Source: Ichthyophis bannanicus
Taxonomy: Eukaryota; Chordata; Amphibia; Gymnophiona; Ichthyophiidae
Assembly (NCBI GenBank): GCA_033557465.1
Contig: CM066033.1
Location: 588,782,438 to 588,846,437, forward strand
DNA length: 64,000 bases
Reading direction: 5' to 3'
Positions 53,736-63,839 of this stretch are shown here, piece after piece. Each line of letters opens with the position of its first letter. The first letter of the stretch is position 1. The notes beneath the pieces are model-generated. The model made no database searches. It was not told the DNA's origin and saw nothing but the letters and a program-made list of their open reading frames with translations. The translations under genes were made by a program, and so were the position numbers.

Positions 53736-54483
53736 GTTACTCACCTGTAACAGGTGTTCTCCAGGAGCAGCACGAATCAGTCCTCACATATGGGTGACGT
53801 CGGCGCCGACAGAGCCCCCGTGCGGAGCATTTCCCCAGCTTTCAAAGAAAGCCTTTGGGAATTGCAGCGCACATGCGCGGTCCCCTTCCTGCCCAAGCGT
53901 GCCATCTTGCTCAGTCTGATGACATAGCTAAAAGACAGAAAAAAAGTAGCAAAATAAATCATATGACTGCAACTCCAAGGGGAGGAGGGAGGGTTGTGAG
54001 GACTGATTCCTGCTGCTCCTGGAGAACACCTGTTACAGGTGAGTAACTACTCTTTCTCCAGGACCAAGCAGGAAGTCAGTCCTCACATATGGAACTCCCC
54101 AGCTTAAGGCTACCGGAGACCCCAAGCAGAAAAAATGAGCTCCCTCGAGCGCGGCAGTACTGAAGGAAGGAATCTTCTCTGATAACGCCCCCGACCGGTA
54201 GCCCAACATCAGGGACGGAGGGAAGGAGTTGCCTAGACCCCAAAGAGATTATGGGGTACTGCCTGTCCGAAAGCACTGTCCCTGCGGGACTCCCTCTCAA
54301 GGCAGTAATGGGCCGCAAAAGTCTGGCTTGAAGACCAAGTAGTGGCCTGGCAGATGTCTGCCAATGGAACAGAGCGGAGATGAGCCACTGACACAGCCTT
54401 CGCCCTGACACGATGAGCCGTGACTCGACCCTCCAACGAGAGGCCGGCTGCCCCATAAGCCCAGGCGATACAGTCAGCGACCC
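53736..54483 (-). mobile_element. Type A DIRS 3' fragment (YR end, ICR, right ITR)
   Basis: Minus strand: YR C terminus (WVADCIAWAYGAAGLSLEGR, HRVRAKAVSVAHLRSVPLAD, TFAAHYCLERESRRDSAF) to 54240, ICR about 54010-54100, then the right ITR to 53736 (GTCGGCGCCGACAGAGCCCC at about 53798). It is closest to DIRS-2. At 54483 it joins type B RT sequence of DIRS-5 directly. Confidence 0.88.
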
Positions 54484-56240
54484 ATACACTCACATTCTCA
54501 TCCATCCAGATCACAGGAAATTCTTCCGTTTCCTTTTCAGGGGAAAACATTTCCAGTACAGGGTTCTTCCCTTTGGTCTGGCTTCAGCACCAAGAGTATT
54601 CACGAAATGCATGGCAGTAGTAGCTGCATTTCTACGAACCCTGGGGATTTTCGTCTTCCCCTACTTAGAAGGGGAGGAGTGGCTCAGTGGTTGGGACAGG
54701 TTACCGCAGGCCAGAGGGCCAGGGGTTCAGTTCCCGCATGGGGACAAGCAACCTCAGGCCAGAGGGACTGGGGACTCTAGTCCCATGGCCACTCCTTATG
54801 GCCTTGGGCAAGCTACTTAACCCTCCATTGTCTCAGGTACACTTAGATTGTGAGCCCTTAGGGGACAAGGGAATAAAAAGTACCTGTTAGTATACATGTA
54901 AACCACACTGATTCTAAAGAGCGCGGTATAAAAAAAAGTAAAATAAAATAAATAGACGACTGGCTCATTCGAGCCCCTACAGCTGCAGAGGACAACACTG
55001 CACTGTCCCATACAATGCGAATCCTCCAGTACTTGGGATTGGTAATAAACTTCCCAAAATCTCAACTAGTTTCTTCCCAATGCCTAGAATTCATAGGAGC
55101 CTGCCTGGATACCAGACAGGCAAGGGCTTTCCTTCCACAAGCCCGGTGTCTTCGCATAATGCAACTAGCTTCTCAAGCAGCAAGCAAATCCTCCCTCACT
55201 GCTCGGGACCTACTGCAGTTACTGGGACATATGGCATCCACAGTTCATGTAGTCCCATATGCTCACCTCCACATGCAAGCAGCTCAATGGACCCTCTCCA
55301 CACAGTGGACACAGGCCATGGGTCATTTGTCAGACAAAATAATAATCTCTCAACAACTAATTTTATCCCTCCAATGGTGGCAATCACTAGAAAATCTGAC
55401 AGTGGGGTTTCCTTTCCATCAACCTCTCTTTCAGGCCACCCTAACAACAGATGCATCACAGGTGGGTTGGGGAGCACACCTGAATCATCTCTCTACCCAG
55501 GGCACCTGGACTCCACAGGAGGTTGGTTTACACATAAACCTCCTGGAATTAAGAGCAATCTATTTAGCTCTTTGAGTATTTCACGCCCAGCTCAGCTACA
55601 AGACAGTCCTAGTCCAGACAGACAATCAAGTAGCCATGTTCTGTGTGAACAAGCAGGGCGGAACAGGCTCTCTCTCATTATGCAACGAAGCTTTACGACT
55701 GTGGGCCCTCGCCAGAGAGCATCAAATTCACCTTCTAGTGGTATTTCTTCCAGGCATTCAAAACCTTTGGGCAGACAAGCTCAGTCGAGTACTGCTGCCT
55801 CACAATGGTCCCTGCACCTAGACCAGATGGCAAAGATATTTCATCTCTGGGGCACTCCAGACTTAGACCTCTTTGCAAGTCCACTGAATGCCAAACTTCC
55901 CCGGTTCTGTTCCAGGATTCCAGCTCACAACTGTCAGGCAAGGGATGCCTTCCTTCTTCACTGGGGTCAGGACTTCCTTTATGCCTTCCCACCCATTCCC
56001 CTCATCCCAAAAACACTCTTCAAGCTTCAGAGAGACAGGGGTCGCATGATTCTCATAGCACCATGATGGCCACGCCAAACGTGGTATTCCCTGCTTCTAC
56101 ATCTCTCTCAAGCGGCACCTCTGGAGATAGGGCATGCTCCAGATCTCCTTTCCCAGGAGAACGGGACGCTATGGTACCCGAATCCCCAGTCCCTGCACCT
56201 CATGGCCTGGTTGCTGAAGGCTTCAAGATTTCAACCTGTC
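54484..56240 (+). pseudogene. DIRS-5 RT (3' part) - RNase H - methyltransferase-like region
   Basis: RT from YTHILIHPDHRKFFRFLFRG, LPFGLASAPRVFTKCM, IFVFPYL, then a SINE (54670-54952) exactly inside the YLDDWLI box, which resumes as DDWLIRAPTAAEDNTALSHT. RH: TTDASQVGWGAHLNHLSTQG, NLLELRAIYLAL, QTDNQVAMFCVNKQGG, LPGIQNLWADKLSRVLL. MT-like: DLDLFASPLNAKLPRFCSRI, FLYAFPPIPLIPKTLFKLQR, MILIAP followed by a stop at 56064. The N-terminal RT blocks were lost with the mosaic event. Several frames are used. Confidence 0.87.
54670..54952 (+). mobile_element. tRNA-derived SINE in the RT active-site box
   Basis: A box region GGAGTGGCTCAGTGGTTGGG and B box region GGGGTTCAGTTCCC, a partial repeat of that segment at 54750-54790, core CCTTGGGCAAGCTACTTAAC, and tail AGATTGTGAGCCCTTAGGGG ending in (AAAATAAAATA). 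TAGA flanks it (54666-54669 and 54953-54956), a short target-site duplication. Same family as the minus-strand SINE at 6375-6588. Confidence 0.88.
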
Positions 56241-57255
56241 CCAACAGGTAAAAGATATCCTTCAGGCTTCTAGGAAACTTTCCACAAGAAGATCTTATGC
56301 CTTCAAGTGGAAACGTTTTACTATATGGTGCTCCAAGAAGGGATTAAACCCCCTGGTCATACCCTTAGAATCGATACTAGAGTATCTCCTTCACTTATCC
56401 AATTCTGGCCTAAAGACCAATTTGGTAAGAGTCCATCTTAGTGCAATTGCAGCTTCTTATAAGCCTCTGAATGGACAACCAATTTCCTCTCATCCACTCC
56501 TGTCAAGATTCATGAGAGGCCTTTTATTAATTAAACCTCCCATCAAGCCACCACCGGTGGCATGGGATCTAAATCTAGTTCTCGGGCAGCTCATGAAGCC
56601 ACCTTTTGAACCTTTGGCCACTACAGCCCTTATGTTTTTGACCTGGAAGGTCATCGTCCTAATTGCAAACACCTCTGCCCGTCGCATTAGTGAATTGCAA
56701 GCTTTAGTGGCTGATCCTCCTTATACTAGGTTTCATCATGATAAAGTTGTTCTTCGAACTCACCCACACTTTATGCCAAAGGTGGTTTCGCCTTTTCATT
56801 TAAATCAATCAATTTATCTTCCTGTATTTTTTCCGAGGCCTTACGCCTCTAATGTAGAGAGAAACCTTCATACTTTGGATTGTAAAAGGGCCTTAGCCTT
56901 TTACATACAAAGAACACAGCAACATAGAAAGTCCTCACAACTTTTTATAGCTTTTGACCCTAGTCATTTGGGACTTCCAGTCTCCAAAAGAACTTTATCT
57001 AAATGGATTGCCCAATGCATATCCTTTGCTTATGAGAGTAAGGGTCTTCCTCTTCAGGACCATGTCACAGCTAATAATGTGAGAGCCATGGCAGCTTCTA
57101 CGGCTAATCTCCACTCTTTGTCTATCGATGACATTTGTCGAGCAGCCACCTGGGCTTCGGTACACGCCTTCACAGCCCACTACTGCCTGGATAAAGCCTC
57201 CCTTCGGGAAGCCTTCTTTGGCCAAGCTGTTCTTCAAAATCTCTTCCAAACATAA
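56240..57255 (+). pseudogene. DIRS-5 tyrosine recombinase
   Basis: Core-binding domain KDILQASRKLSTRRSYAFKW (56250-56310), open from 56422 to the stop at 57253. Catalytic box I Arg in NTSARRISELQALVAD, PKVVSPFHLNQSI, the HxxR box reads TANNVRAMAAS (His replaced by Asn, about 57070), and the nucleophile Tyr is present in TFTAHYCL-like AFTAHYCLDK. The catalytic domain is fully open, but the His change should impair catalysis. The YR tail is repeated twice downstream in tandem. Confidence 0.88.
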
Positions 57256-57923
57256 ACCAACTCCTACCCACCAACCCTGGTGGGATGCCAGAGATCCATG
57301 GGAGGAAGGATTCCCACCTTCTAGGGTGGCACCTTCCTGGGGCTGTCTCCCTGGCATCTTCAGCTAGGGAGTCCCCATATGTGAGGACTACATTCCTGCT
57401 TGTTCCTGGAGATAGCGTAGTTACTCACCTGCTTAGACAAGGACTCCCACCAGGATGCCTTGTTTGGTCAGGCTGTTCTTCAACACCTGTTCCATACTTA
57501 ATCAACTCCTACCTACCATCCCTGGTAGGATGCCAGAGATCCATGGGAGGAAGTGGAGCCCTTTCACAAGGGCACACAACTTCTGGGGCCTTCTCCCTGG
57601 CATCTGCAGCTAGGGAGTCCCCATATGTGAGGACTACATTCCTGCTTGTTCCTGGAGATAGCGTAGTTACTCACCTGCTTAGACAAGGACTCCCACCAGG
57701 ATGCCTTGTTTGGTCAGGCTGTTCTTCAACACCTGTTCCATACTTAATCAACTCCTACCTACCATCCCTGGTAGGATGCCAGAGATCCATGGGAGGAAGT
57801 GGAGCCCTTTCACAAGGGCACACAACTTCTGGGGCCTTCTCCCTGGCATCTGCAGCTAGGGAGTCCCCATATGTGAAGACTACATTCCTGCTTGTTCCTG
57901 GAGATAGCATAGTTACTCACCTG
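57186..57923 (+). repeat. 246-bp tandem triplication of YR tail plus ICR start
   Basis: Copies at about 57186-57431, 57432-57677 and 57678-57923. Copies 2 and 3 are almost identical (differences include GTGAGGAC/GTGAAGAC and GCGTAG/GCATAG); copy 1 is more diverged. Each runs from just after the recombinase Tyr codon (CTTAGACAAGGACTCC in copies 2 and 3) to the ICR word GTTACTCACCTG. The unit is 82 codons long, so an artificial open frame (57285-57926) spans it. Confidence 0.93.
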
Positions 57924-58237
57924 TAACAGGTGATCTCCGGGAACAGCAGGAATTTAGTCCTCACAGCCCACCCACCTCCCCTAGGAGTTGTCTCTCTATC
58001 TCTTTGTCTCTTTCCTCTCTCCCTCTATCCTTTCACTCAGCTACAAACTTAACTGAAGAGGGACATTTGGAAAGGCGGGAAGGCAGCGTGCACGTGCTGA
58101 GGGATGTTCCCAAAAGCATTCCTATTGGACTCTGGGGAGCGTTCCCGCGCAAGCTCCTTCGGTACCGACGATACCCATATGTGAGGACTAAATTCCTGCT
58201 GTTCCCAGAGATCACCTCTTACAGGTGAGTAACTACA
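57870..58237. repeat. DIRS-5 ICR and right ITR
   Basis: ICR about 57870-57965 (AGGACTACATTCCTGCTTGT region replaced by the last copy's CTTGTTCCTGGAGATAGCAT, then CACCTGTAACAGGTGATCTC). Right ITR about 58060-58237 with GTTCCCGCGCAAGCTCC and TCGGTACCGA. Confidence 0.85.
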
Positions 58238-58469
58238 CTTTACTGCATCCCCCCTCCTCTCCCCCCTCCCCCCCCAGTTAGCCTTCTTAAAGGTACAGGG
58301 ATTTATGGGCTGGCAGTGATTACCCTCTAATCCTTAGACCTATAGGGGGCTGACCCAGATGGGACATGACCCTGTTGCTAGGGCTGCATTGCTTTGCCTA
58401 TTATATGCTGCCTGGTTCACAGGCCCACTAAGGGATGCTCGATAGGCTAGTTTGTCTCTTTTTTGGCAG
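58238..58469. other. C-rich tract and intron-like sequence before a splice acceptor
   Basis: 58240-58275 is C/T-rich. The region ends in a strong pyrimidine tract and CAG (TTTGTCTCTTTTTTGGCAG, ending 58469). No coding signal before that. Confidence 0.4.
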
Positions 58470-58643
58470 GTCATAAGATCTTTAAAATACAAGATTCAAT
58501 GTCCACCAAGGTTCGTTATGCAAGAATGGTTAATTTTAAACATTGAGTTGTACCATGGAAGCATTTTAGTAGAATGGGGTTTTCAAGATGGAACAAATGT
58601 AGAAGAGATGACTGTAAAAGTTTACCTAGAGGAAGAGACATAA
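58470..58643 (+). CDS. Possible 3'-terminal coding exon of an unidentified gene
   Basis: After the acceptor, a phase-0 frame of 57 codons (VIRSLKYKIQCPPRFVMQEW, LILNIELYHGSILVEWGFQD, GTNVEEMTVKVYLEEET) runs to TAA at 58641-58643. AATAAA follows at 58696-58701, about 55 bp after the stop, as in a short 3' UTR. The segment is not repeated elsewhere in the window and has balanced amino-acid composition, unlike the shadow frames. I do not recognise the protein, and it is not the C terminus of AGPAT4 as I know it. Chance occurrence of acceptor, frame and polyA signal is possible. Confidence 0.4.
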   Translation, partial: VIRSLKYKIQCPPRFVMQEWLILNIELYHGSILVEWGFQDGTNVEEMTVKVYLEEET

Positions 58644-58695
58644 AGCAAGAGAAAACTCCACTGTTTTCCCTTGGAATGAAAACAATTTGTGAGAC

Positions 58696-58701
58696 AATAA
58701 A
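58696..58701 (+). promoter_or_regulatory. Candidate polyadenylation signal AATAAA
   Basis: Lies about 55 bp downstream of the stop of the candidate terminal exon. A T/G-rich stretch (GTTCATGTATATTTGC) follows within 40 bp. Confidence 0.4.
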
Positions 58702-59714
58702 AAAGTGAGAAATGTTCATGTATATTTGCTTAGAACCGTTCTTTAATATCCAAAGACTACAGTTGTGTGGAAAACTTCAAGAACCCCCTGGTCAAATTTT
58801 ACGTGAACAGAAACTGACACAACCTCTACATGGCAGTCCTGCAATTCTTCACAGCCTCTCATGATCTCACAGTCAAGTCTAGAGCAATCAAAAAGGTGCT
58901 GGTGCCACTGCAGAAAGAGAAAGGAGCAGGTCAGAGGCAGAAATAAGGTCAAAATTCCAGGACGGTAGAGCCAGGGATCAGGGACTAAAGGCAGCTGCAT
59001 TGATGGTGACCCCCCCACCGGCGGCCCTCCCATCAGTATATAATTTATACCCCTAAGGCTTCTATATGGGTGAATTCAACTTCAATAACAGACAATAAAT
59101 CCTTTATGATGTCTATTTCTGGAGATGTTTACAACTGAAGTATTTTATAAACAAGTACAAGACCCTGACAGGAATTTTTGGTTCATAGACACTTGATTGT
59201 ATTGGATATGTTTATAAGAAGCTGTAAATGGTGCTGCTAGTAGAGTAGCACACTAATTAATTAAAATGAAATTCATGTACTGTGATTAATTGCTATGTCT
59301 TGCTAATAAATATAGAGATGGGTAAAATGCCAAAGAAAAATGAGAAATAGTTCTGAGAATTTATTTGGTATCAAGTCAATGGATCAGAATAATACTAGAT
59401 TGAAAGAATATGGTATGAAATCTTAGAACAATTTATAGTGTAGGATGTACTGAACTCCAAAATGGGATAATATTGCAGATACCTCTAAAACAGATTTGTG
59501 GTGGAGAAACTGTGGCGCTGAATATACATGAATTATTTAAAAGCTGTGGTTGGTTAAAAGAATGCTATTCATGTTTTTTTAAATATTTACACAAATGGTT
59601 TAACCCCAAGAAAAAAGGATTGTGAAAATGTAATACTGGCAGTACAATCATCTTGCAGCTTGTCATCTTGAAGAACTTACTCGGGCTGCTATGATGCTCA
59701 CCTTTCCAAGAACT
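58702..59714. other. No gene or repeat recognised
   Basis: AT-rich unique-looking sequence. The small open frames on either strand show no family motif. Confidence 0.45.
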
Positions 59715-59927
59715 AAGGGTCCTTTTTACTACAACCCATTAGCCGATTAACGTGCCTTTTAACATGTGGCATCTAGCAGTCGGGAAGACTAATGTGCGAG
59801 CGTGTCTGCCATCACATGCTAAAAACACATGTTAATCGTGCTTATGCGGGGGGGGGGGGGGACTGTGACTACTGGCAGCACAGTAGTGCATTTTAAAATA
59901 GCTTCAAACCATGCAAAATAAAGATAG
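59715..59927. repeat. MITE-like end and a 12-base G run
   Basis: AAGGGTCCTTTTTACTACAA at 59717 resembles the TIR of a common vertebrate DNA transposon family, followed by GCCGATTAACGTGCC. No right end was found. A G run lies at 59849-59860. Confidence 0.4.
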
Positions 59928-60600
59928 CCCGATTCCGTTCCGGACGTAGAGGTCCTCTCTACGTCTAGTCTGAACCGGATGTACAGAGGGTGTTGTGATT
60001 CTGATCCTGCGGGACACATCTAGCCCCACAGGATCAGAATAGCGATCAGACCTATACATGCAGGCCGGGACTGCGATTCAGTCTTTGGATATTTAACTCA
60101 GGGCTTTTAATGGAGTCATGGCACCATGGCGTCCAGTTGCCATGGCACCACGGCTCCATTGAAAAGCGGCATCCTGGCTGCCGGCTCCTGCAAAACATTC
60201 CCTGCAGCCCAGCCCCCAATCCGGCCACCTATGGCCAGGGTTGGGCTGCGGGAAATGTCCTTGGCCTCCTCCTGTCCTATCCGCGCCCAGGCCCGCCGAT
60301 CCACAACGTCTGGGGAAGTTATTCCACCTCAGAGGTGGAATAACTTCCCTATACAAGTCGCCAGCCCTGGACGTACAGGGCCGACATTAGAATCGGCCCT
60401 GTAAGTCCAGGGCCAGTGACCACCCATGGCTTGCCCTAACTCTGCCCCCGATCCACCCCTTCCCCGCCCCTGTCTAACTTCCCTGTACAACCAGCAGGGA
60501 GGGCCATGAATAGCGGGGATGGATGTCTCGGGACGTCCATCCCCAATATTCGTGGGACAGAATAACCCCGAGAGCCTTTTGTAAAATAAGGTGTAGGACT
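59928..60600 (+). repeat. Palindrome-rich dispersed repeat, copy 2
   Basis: Same block order as 37300-37980. Strong inverted pairs: TTATTCCACCTCAGAGGTGGAA at 60318-60340, GTACAGGGCCGAC with GGCCCTGTAAGTCCAGGGCC at 60373-60413, and GATGGATGTC with GACGTCCATC at 60518-60543. No TIR pair or coding frame identifies the class. Confidence 0.6.
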
Positions 60601-61633
60601 GCATGTTTGTAGCTCCTCGTGTCCAGCGTGAGCAGCAATTTTAAGAAGCTGCGCATGGGAAAAAGACGTTTGTGTGAGCAACCTTTTAAAATTGCTGCTC
60701 CCCAAACTGAAAGCACACGAATTCTGCAGTACCAATCCCCTCATCAATCTTCCCTAGATGCCCCCCCCAAGGCATTGGACCTTGCTGATTCTCCCCTCCC
60801 AGGGCATCCTGTTCTTTTTAGCCCCCCCACCATTATCAACAGATGTCCCCCCACCATTTGATCTCCCCGCTACCTGACCACCTCCCTGCAAGACACATCT
60901 ACCCCAGCCCCAGTCACTCAATCACTTCCTCAGTTCCAGATTACAAAACAGCTGCTGTGACACCTAGTGGTAATCTCAATCTTATTTGGCAGCCTGACCT
61001 CTAGCAGTAATACCACAAAATTATTACTAGGGGTTACGGTGGCCACTTTGGAACCTTGAGCCAAAGGAGCAGGAGCAAGTGATTATCACTCTGGCTCCTA
61101 CTATACACCAGAGATTCTGGTAAGACCCAGGGAAGGGATTGGAAGGTGTAGAGGGTTGGTCTTTATGCTAGAAGGGTAAAGGTCAGGATGGCTGGGGGCT
61201 CACTGTTGACTTTAGGGGACTAGGGACATAGAGTGCCTTGGGGGGAATTGGCAGGGTCTTTTGACTTGGGAGGGGTCAAGCAGTTGATATCAGGGAAGGG
61301 ATTGGGGCATAACTCAGGCTTTACTACTGCCTCTTTATGCAGACACTTATTCATGCATGGGGGCAGGTGTAAATGTGGACATCTAGATTTTTTTGTAATA
61401 TCATTGTGGATTCCCCCTCGTAAGATGGAGAATCCACACTGATATGTTAGACTTACCCAAATCCTCCCTGTCCCAGCCCCTACCATGCCCCTTGCCAATG
61501 TAAATGTGGTGTGCTGCACCACATGTAAATAGCTATTTTCTAAAATGGCATTTAGATGTCTGTGTCGTTCTACTGATGTGAATGCTGCTATGTACACTTG
61601 GGGATGCTTCTAAAATTACAGCAAGAAGCTCTA
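60601..61633. repeat. Foldback segments and unassigned DNA
   Basis: A hairpin at about 60631-60697 (GCAGCAATTTTAAGAAGC with TTTTAAAATTGCTGC). At 61355-61625 the words GGTGTAAATGTGGACATC, AATGGCATTTAGATG and CTTCTAAAATTAC mirror those around 37990-38240, so these flanks may belong to one larger DNA-element family with the palindrome-rich repeat. Confidence 0.4.
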
Positions 61634-62008
61634 ATCTCCAGGAACAAGCAGGAATGTAGTCTTCACATATGGGTATCGTCTGTACCGGCGGAGTCTGCGC
61701 GGGAACGCGCCCCAGCATCCATTAGGAAAGCTTTTGGGAGCATCCCATAGCGCCTGCGTGCTGCCTTCCCTCCTTTCCCAACTGTCCCTCTCCAGTTCTT
61801 CGTTTTCCGCGGAAAAAAATCCCTTCTATTCTTCTTTTTTGTGGTCGCGTCTGCCTTCCCTCAACGTTACACCGCTACCGCCAGTGGTTCTTCTTTCTTT
61901 TCTTTAAAAAACAAAACTTTTTTCTGGCTTTTTTCTGGAGTCTTTCCAGTAATTTTCTCTCAGGTGCCACGCACCATTTTAGGCACTAGGCCCAACTTTT
62001 CCTTCAGA

Positions 62009-63837
62009 ATGGATAAACCCGCTTCGGATTTTAAAAAGTGTTCTAAGTATGGCGGTACCATCTCCGTCACCGACACCCATGAGTGGTGCCTCAAATGTTT
62101 AGGTCCTGACCACTCTATTTCAGAGTGTGTTGCCTGTGGGATGATGTCAAAAAGGGGCCGGAAAAACCGAGCTGCTAAGCTTAGCACCCTTTTTCCCTCC
62201 AATGCAGCCTGTGTGGCATCAACGTCATCCAGGGCTTCGTCTTCCTCCCATGGATCTCAGGTAACTAAACATAAATCTAGCCGGTCCTCAAAGGGTAGAT
62301 CTCCTTCTAGACAGCAAGATGCCTCTGACGTTGCCCTTGAGGGACTTTCACCAGCAAAATTGCCCCGGTGGGAGGCTTCGGCTTCCAAAGCAGTAACGGG
62401 GCTCCAGGACGTTCTCGAGGCTTCAACAGCAGAACTACTGGTGCCATGCTCTGGGGTACCGGCCGCTTCTTCAGGTACTGATACCCAAGCATCGGCAGCG
62501 TCGATAGACCAGAGATTCTTGGCTATTGAACACAGTCTGGCAGCTCTTCTCACGGCCTCGATGCCCTTGAAACCGCTTCAGACAATTCAACCGGTACCGG
62601 CACTGACTGCATCGACATCGGCAGGTATTCTACCGGGACTGAGTCATGCATATCCATCCGGTATCAACAGGTTGGTACCGGACCACTCCGATGCCGACTT
62701 CGATCGGTAACGGTACCGTGCCTTGCACGATCACCCGGATCGGAGATACTTCGAATCCTCGGATGAGTCTGAAGACTCTGAAAGCTCTACTGATACCAGA
62801 GTACTTCTTCCTGAGGATTCCTCTTCTCCTCAGCGTAGGATGTCTCCACCAGAGGATATGTCCTTTCAGGATTTTATCCGAGATGTGGCTCGAGGTCTTT
62901 CCATCACAGTGGCTCCTGAAAAAGAGCCGAGGGCAAAGCAATTAGAAATCCTGTAGTAGCCTAAAGCTCCCAAAGAGGCAGCTACCTTACCTATTCATGA
63001 GATCTTGCATGATCTCATGTTAAGGATGTGGTAAACACCTCTAACCACATCTCCTCACTCTCGAAGACTCGACACCATGTATCGAGTTCCTCCCTGTCCT
63101 GGGTTTCAGAAGACTCAATTACCACACCATTCCATGGTGGTGGAGTCAGCAATGAGAAGGATAAAGAGTGCAAAAAGGCATGCATCTAATCCTCCAGGAC
63201 GTGAGTGTAGAACTCTTGACGCCTTTGGACGTCAAACCTTCCAGGCTTCCATGTTTTCTGCTAGGATCAGTTCCTATATCTTATATATGGGAATGTTCCT
63301 TAAGGAGGTCACAGGAGATTTAGAGCTTATGTGCCCTCTCCTTCCTGATGATAAGAGGCAAGATTATCTCGCCCTTGTCAAACATGCCCAGGATGTTTCC
63401 AAGTTTGTGACTCATGCAGCCTTTGACTGCTTGGAGTGCATAAGAAGAACCTCTGCCATTGCCATAGGTGCACGTAGGATTGCCTTGCTCCAGGCATCTG
63501 ATTTGGAAATTTGGGTACAGGATAAACTAGGGAATATTCCTTGCACAGGAGAGAATCTCTTTGGCAAGAATTGGCAGGAAAAAGCTAATGAGATAGATGC
63601 TGACAATATCACTTTGGATAGATTGTCTAAATTTACAGCTGATCCTGCAAGGAAAAAATCCTATAAGAAACCATTCTTCAGTAAGAAGAAAAAGTTTTAT
63701 CCCTCCTATACCCAGCAGGGGCATCGTTTAGGTCAGTCTGCCCAAAAGGGACAGCAGCAGCAACCTAGGCAAAGAAAGACAAAAGCAGCTAAGCCTCAGT
63801 CAGCTCAGCAAACTCATCCTCCACAGGGGCTTTGACT
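62009..63837 (+). pseudogene. DIRS-6 gag-like protein, stops and frameshift
   Basis: ATG at 62009 chosen by homology: MDKPASDFKKCSKYGGTISV (CSKY where CTKC is expected), TDTHEWCLKCLGPDHSISEC, VACGMMSKRG. Ser-rich linker; VP-rich part. TAA at 62708 ends the first frame, which continues in another (62723-62956: SFQDFIRDVARGLSITVAPE, then a TAG at 62954). From 63077 it is open to 63835: MYRVPPCPGFQKTQLPHHSM, VVESAMRRIKSAKR, NPPGRECRTLDAFGRQTFQA, LQASDLEIWVQDKLGNIPC, and the basic C terminus ending THPPQGL. Confidence 0.87.
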
Positions 63838-63839
63838 CC

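Larger units (their letters stand above)
49686..58237 (+). mobile_element. DIRS-5: type B DIRS, mosaic, middle replaced by other elements
   Basis: Left ITR from about 49686 (AGGGACAAGCAGGAATG, GGTATCGTCGGTACCGAC), gag 50055-51961, then a loss of about 0.4 kb of RT replaced by 2.4 kb of foreign DNA (52050-54483), RT continuing from 54484, RH, MT, YR 56240-57255, a triplicated YR-tail/ICR segment, and the right ITR to about 58237 (CGTTCCCGCGCAAGCTCC, TCGGTACCGACGATACCCAT, ending GAGTAACTACAC). It carries a SINE in the RT active site. Confidence 0.9.

Noticed and set aside
57285..57926. 213-codon open frame with repeated 82-residue modules, looking like a repeat protein
   Set aside because: It is a by-product of the 246-bp tandem unit (82 codons) in DIRS YR-tail/ICR DNA; the real coding use of that DNA is in another frame and ends at 57255.
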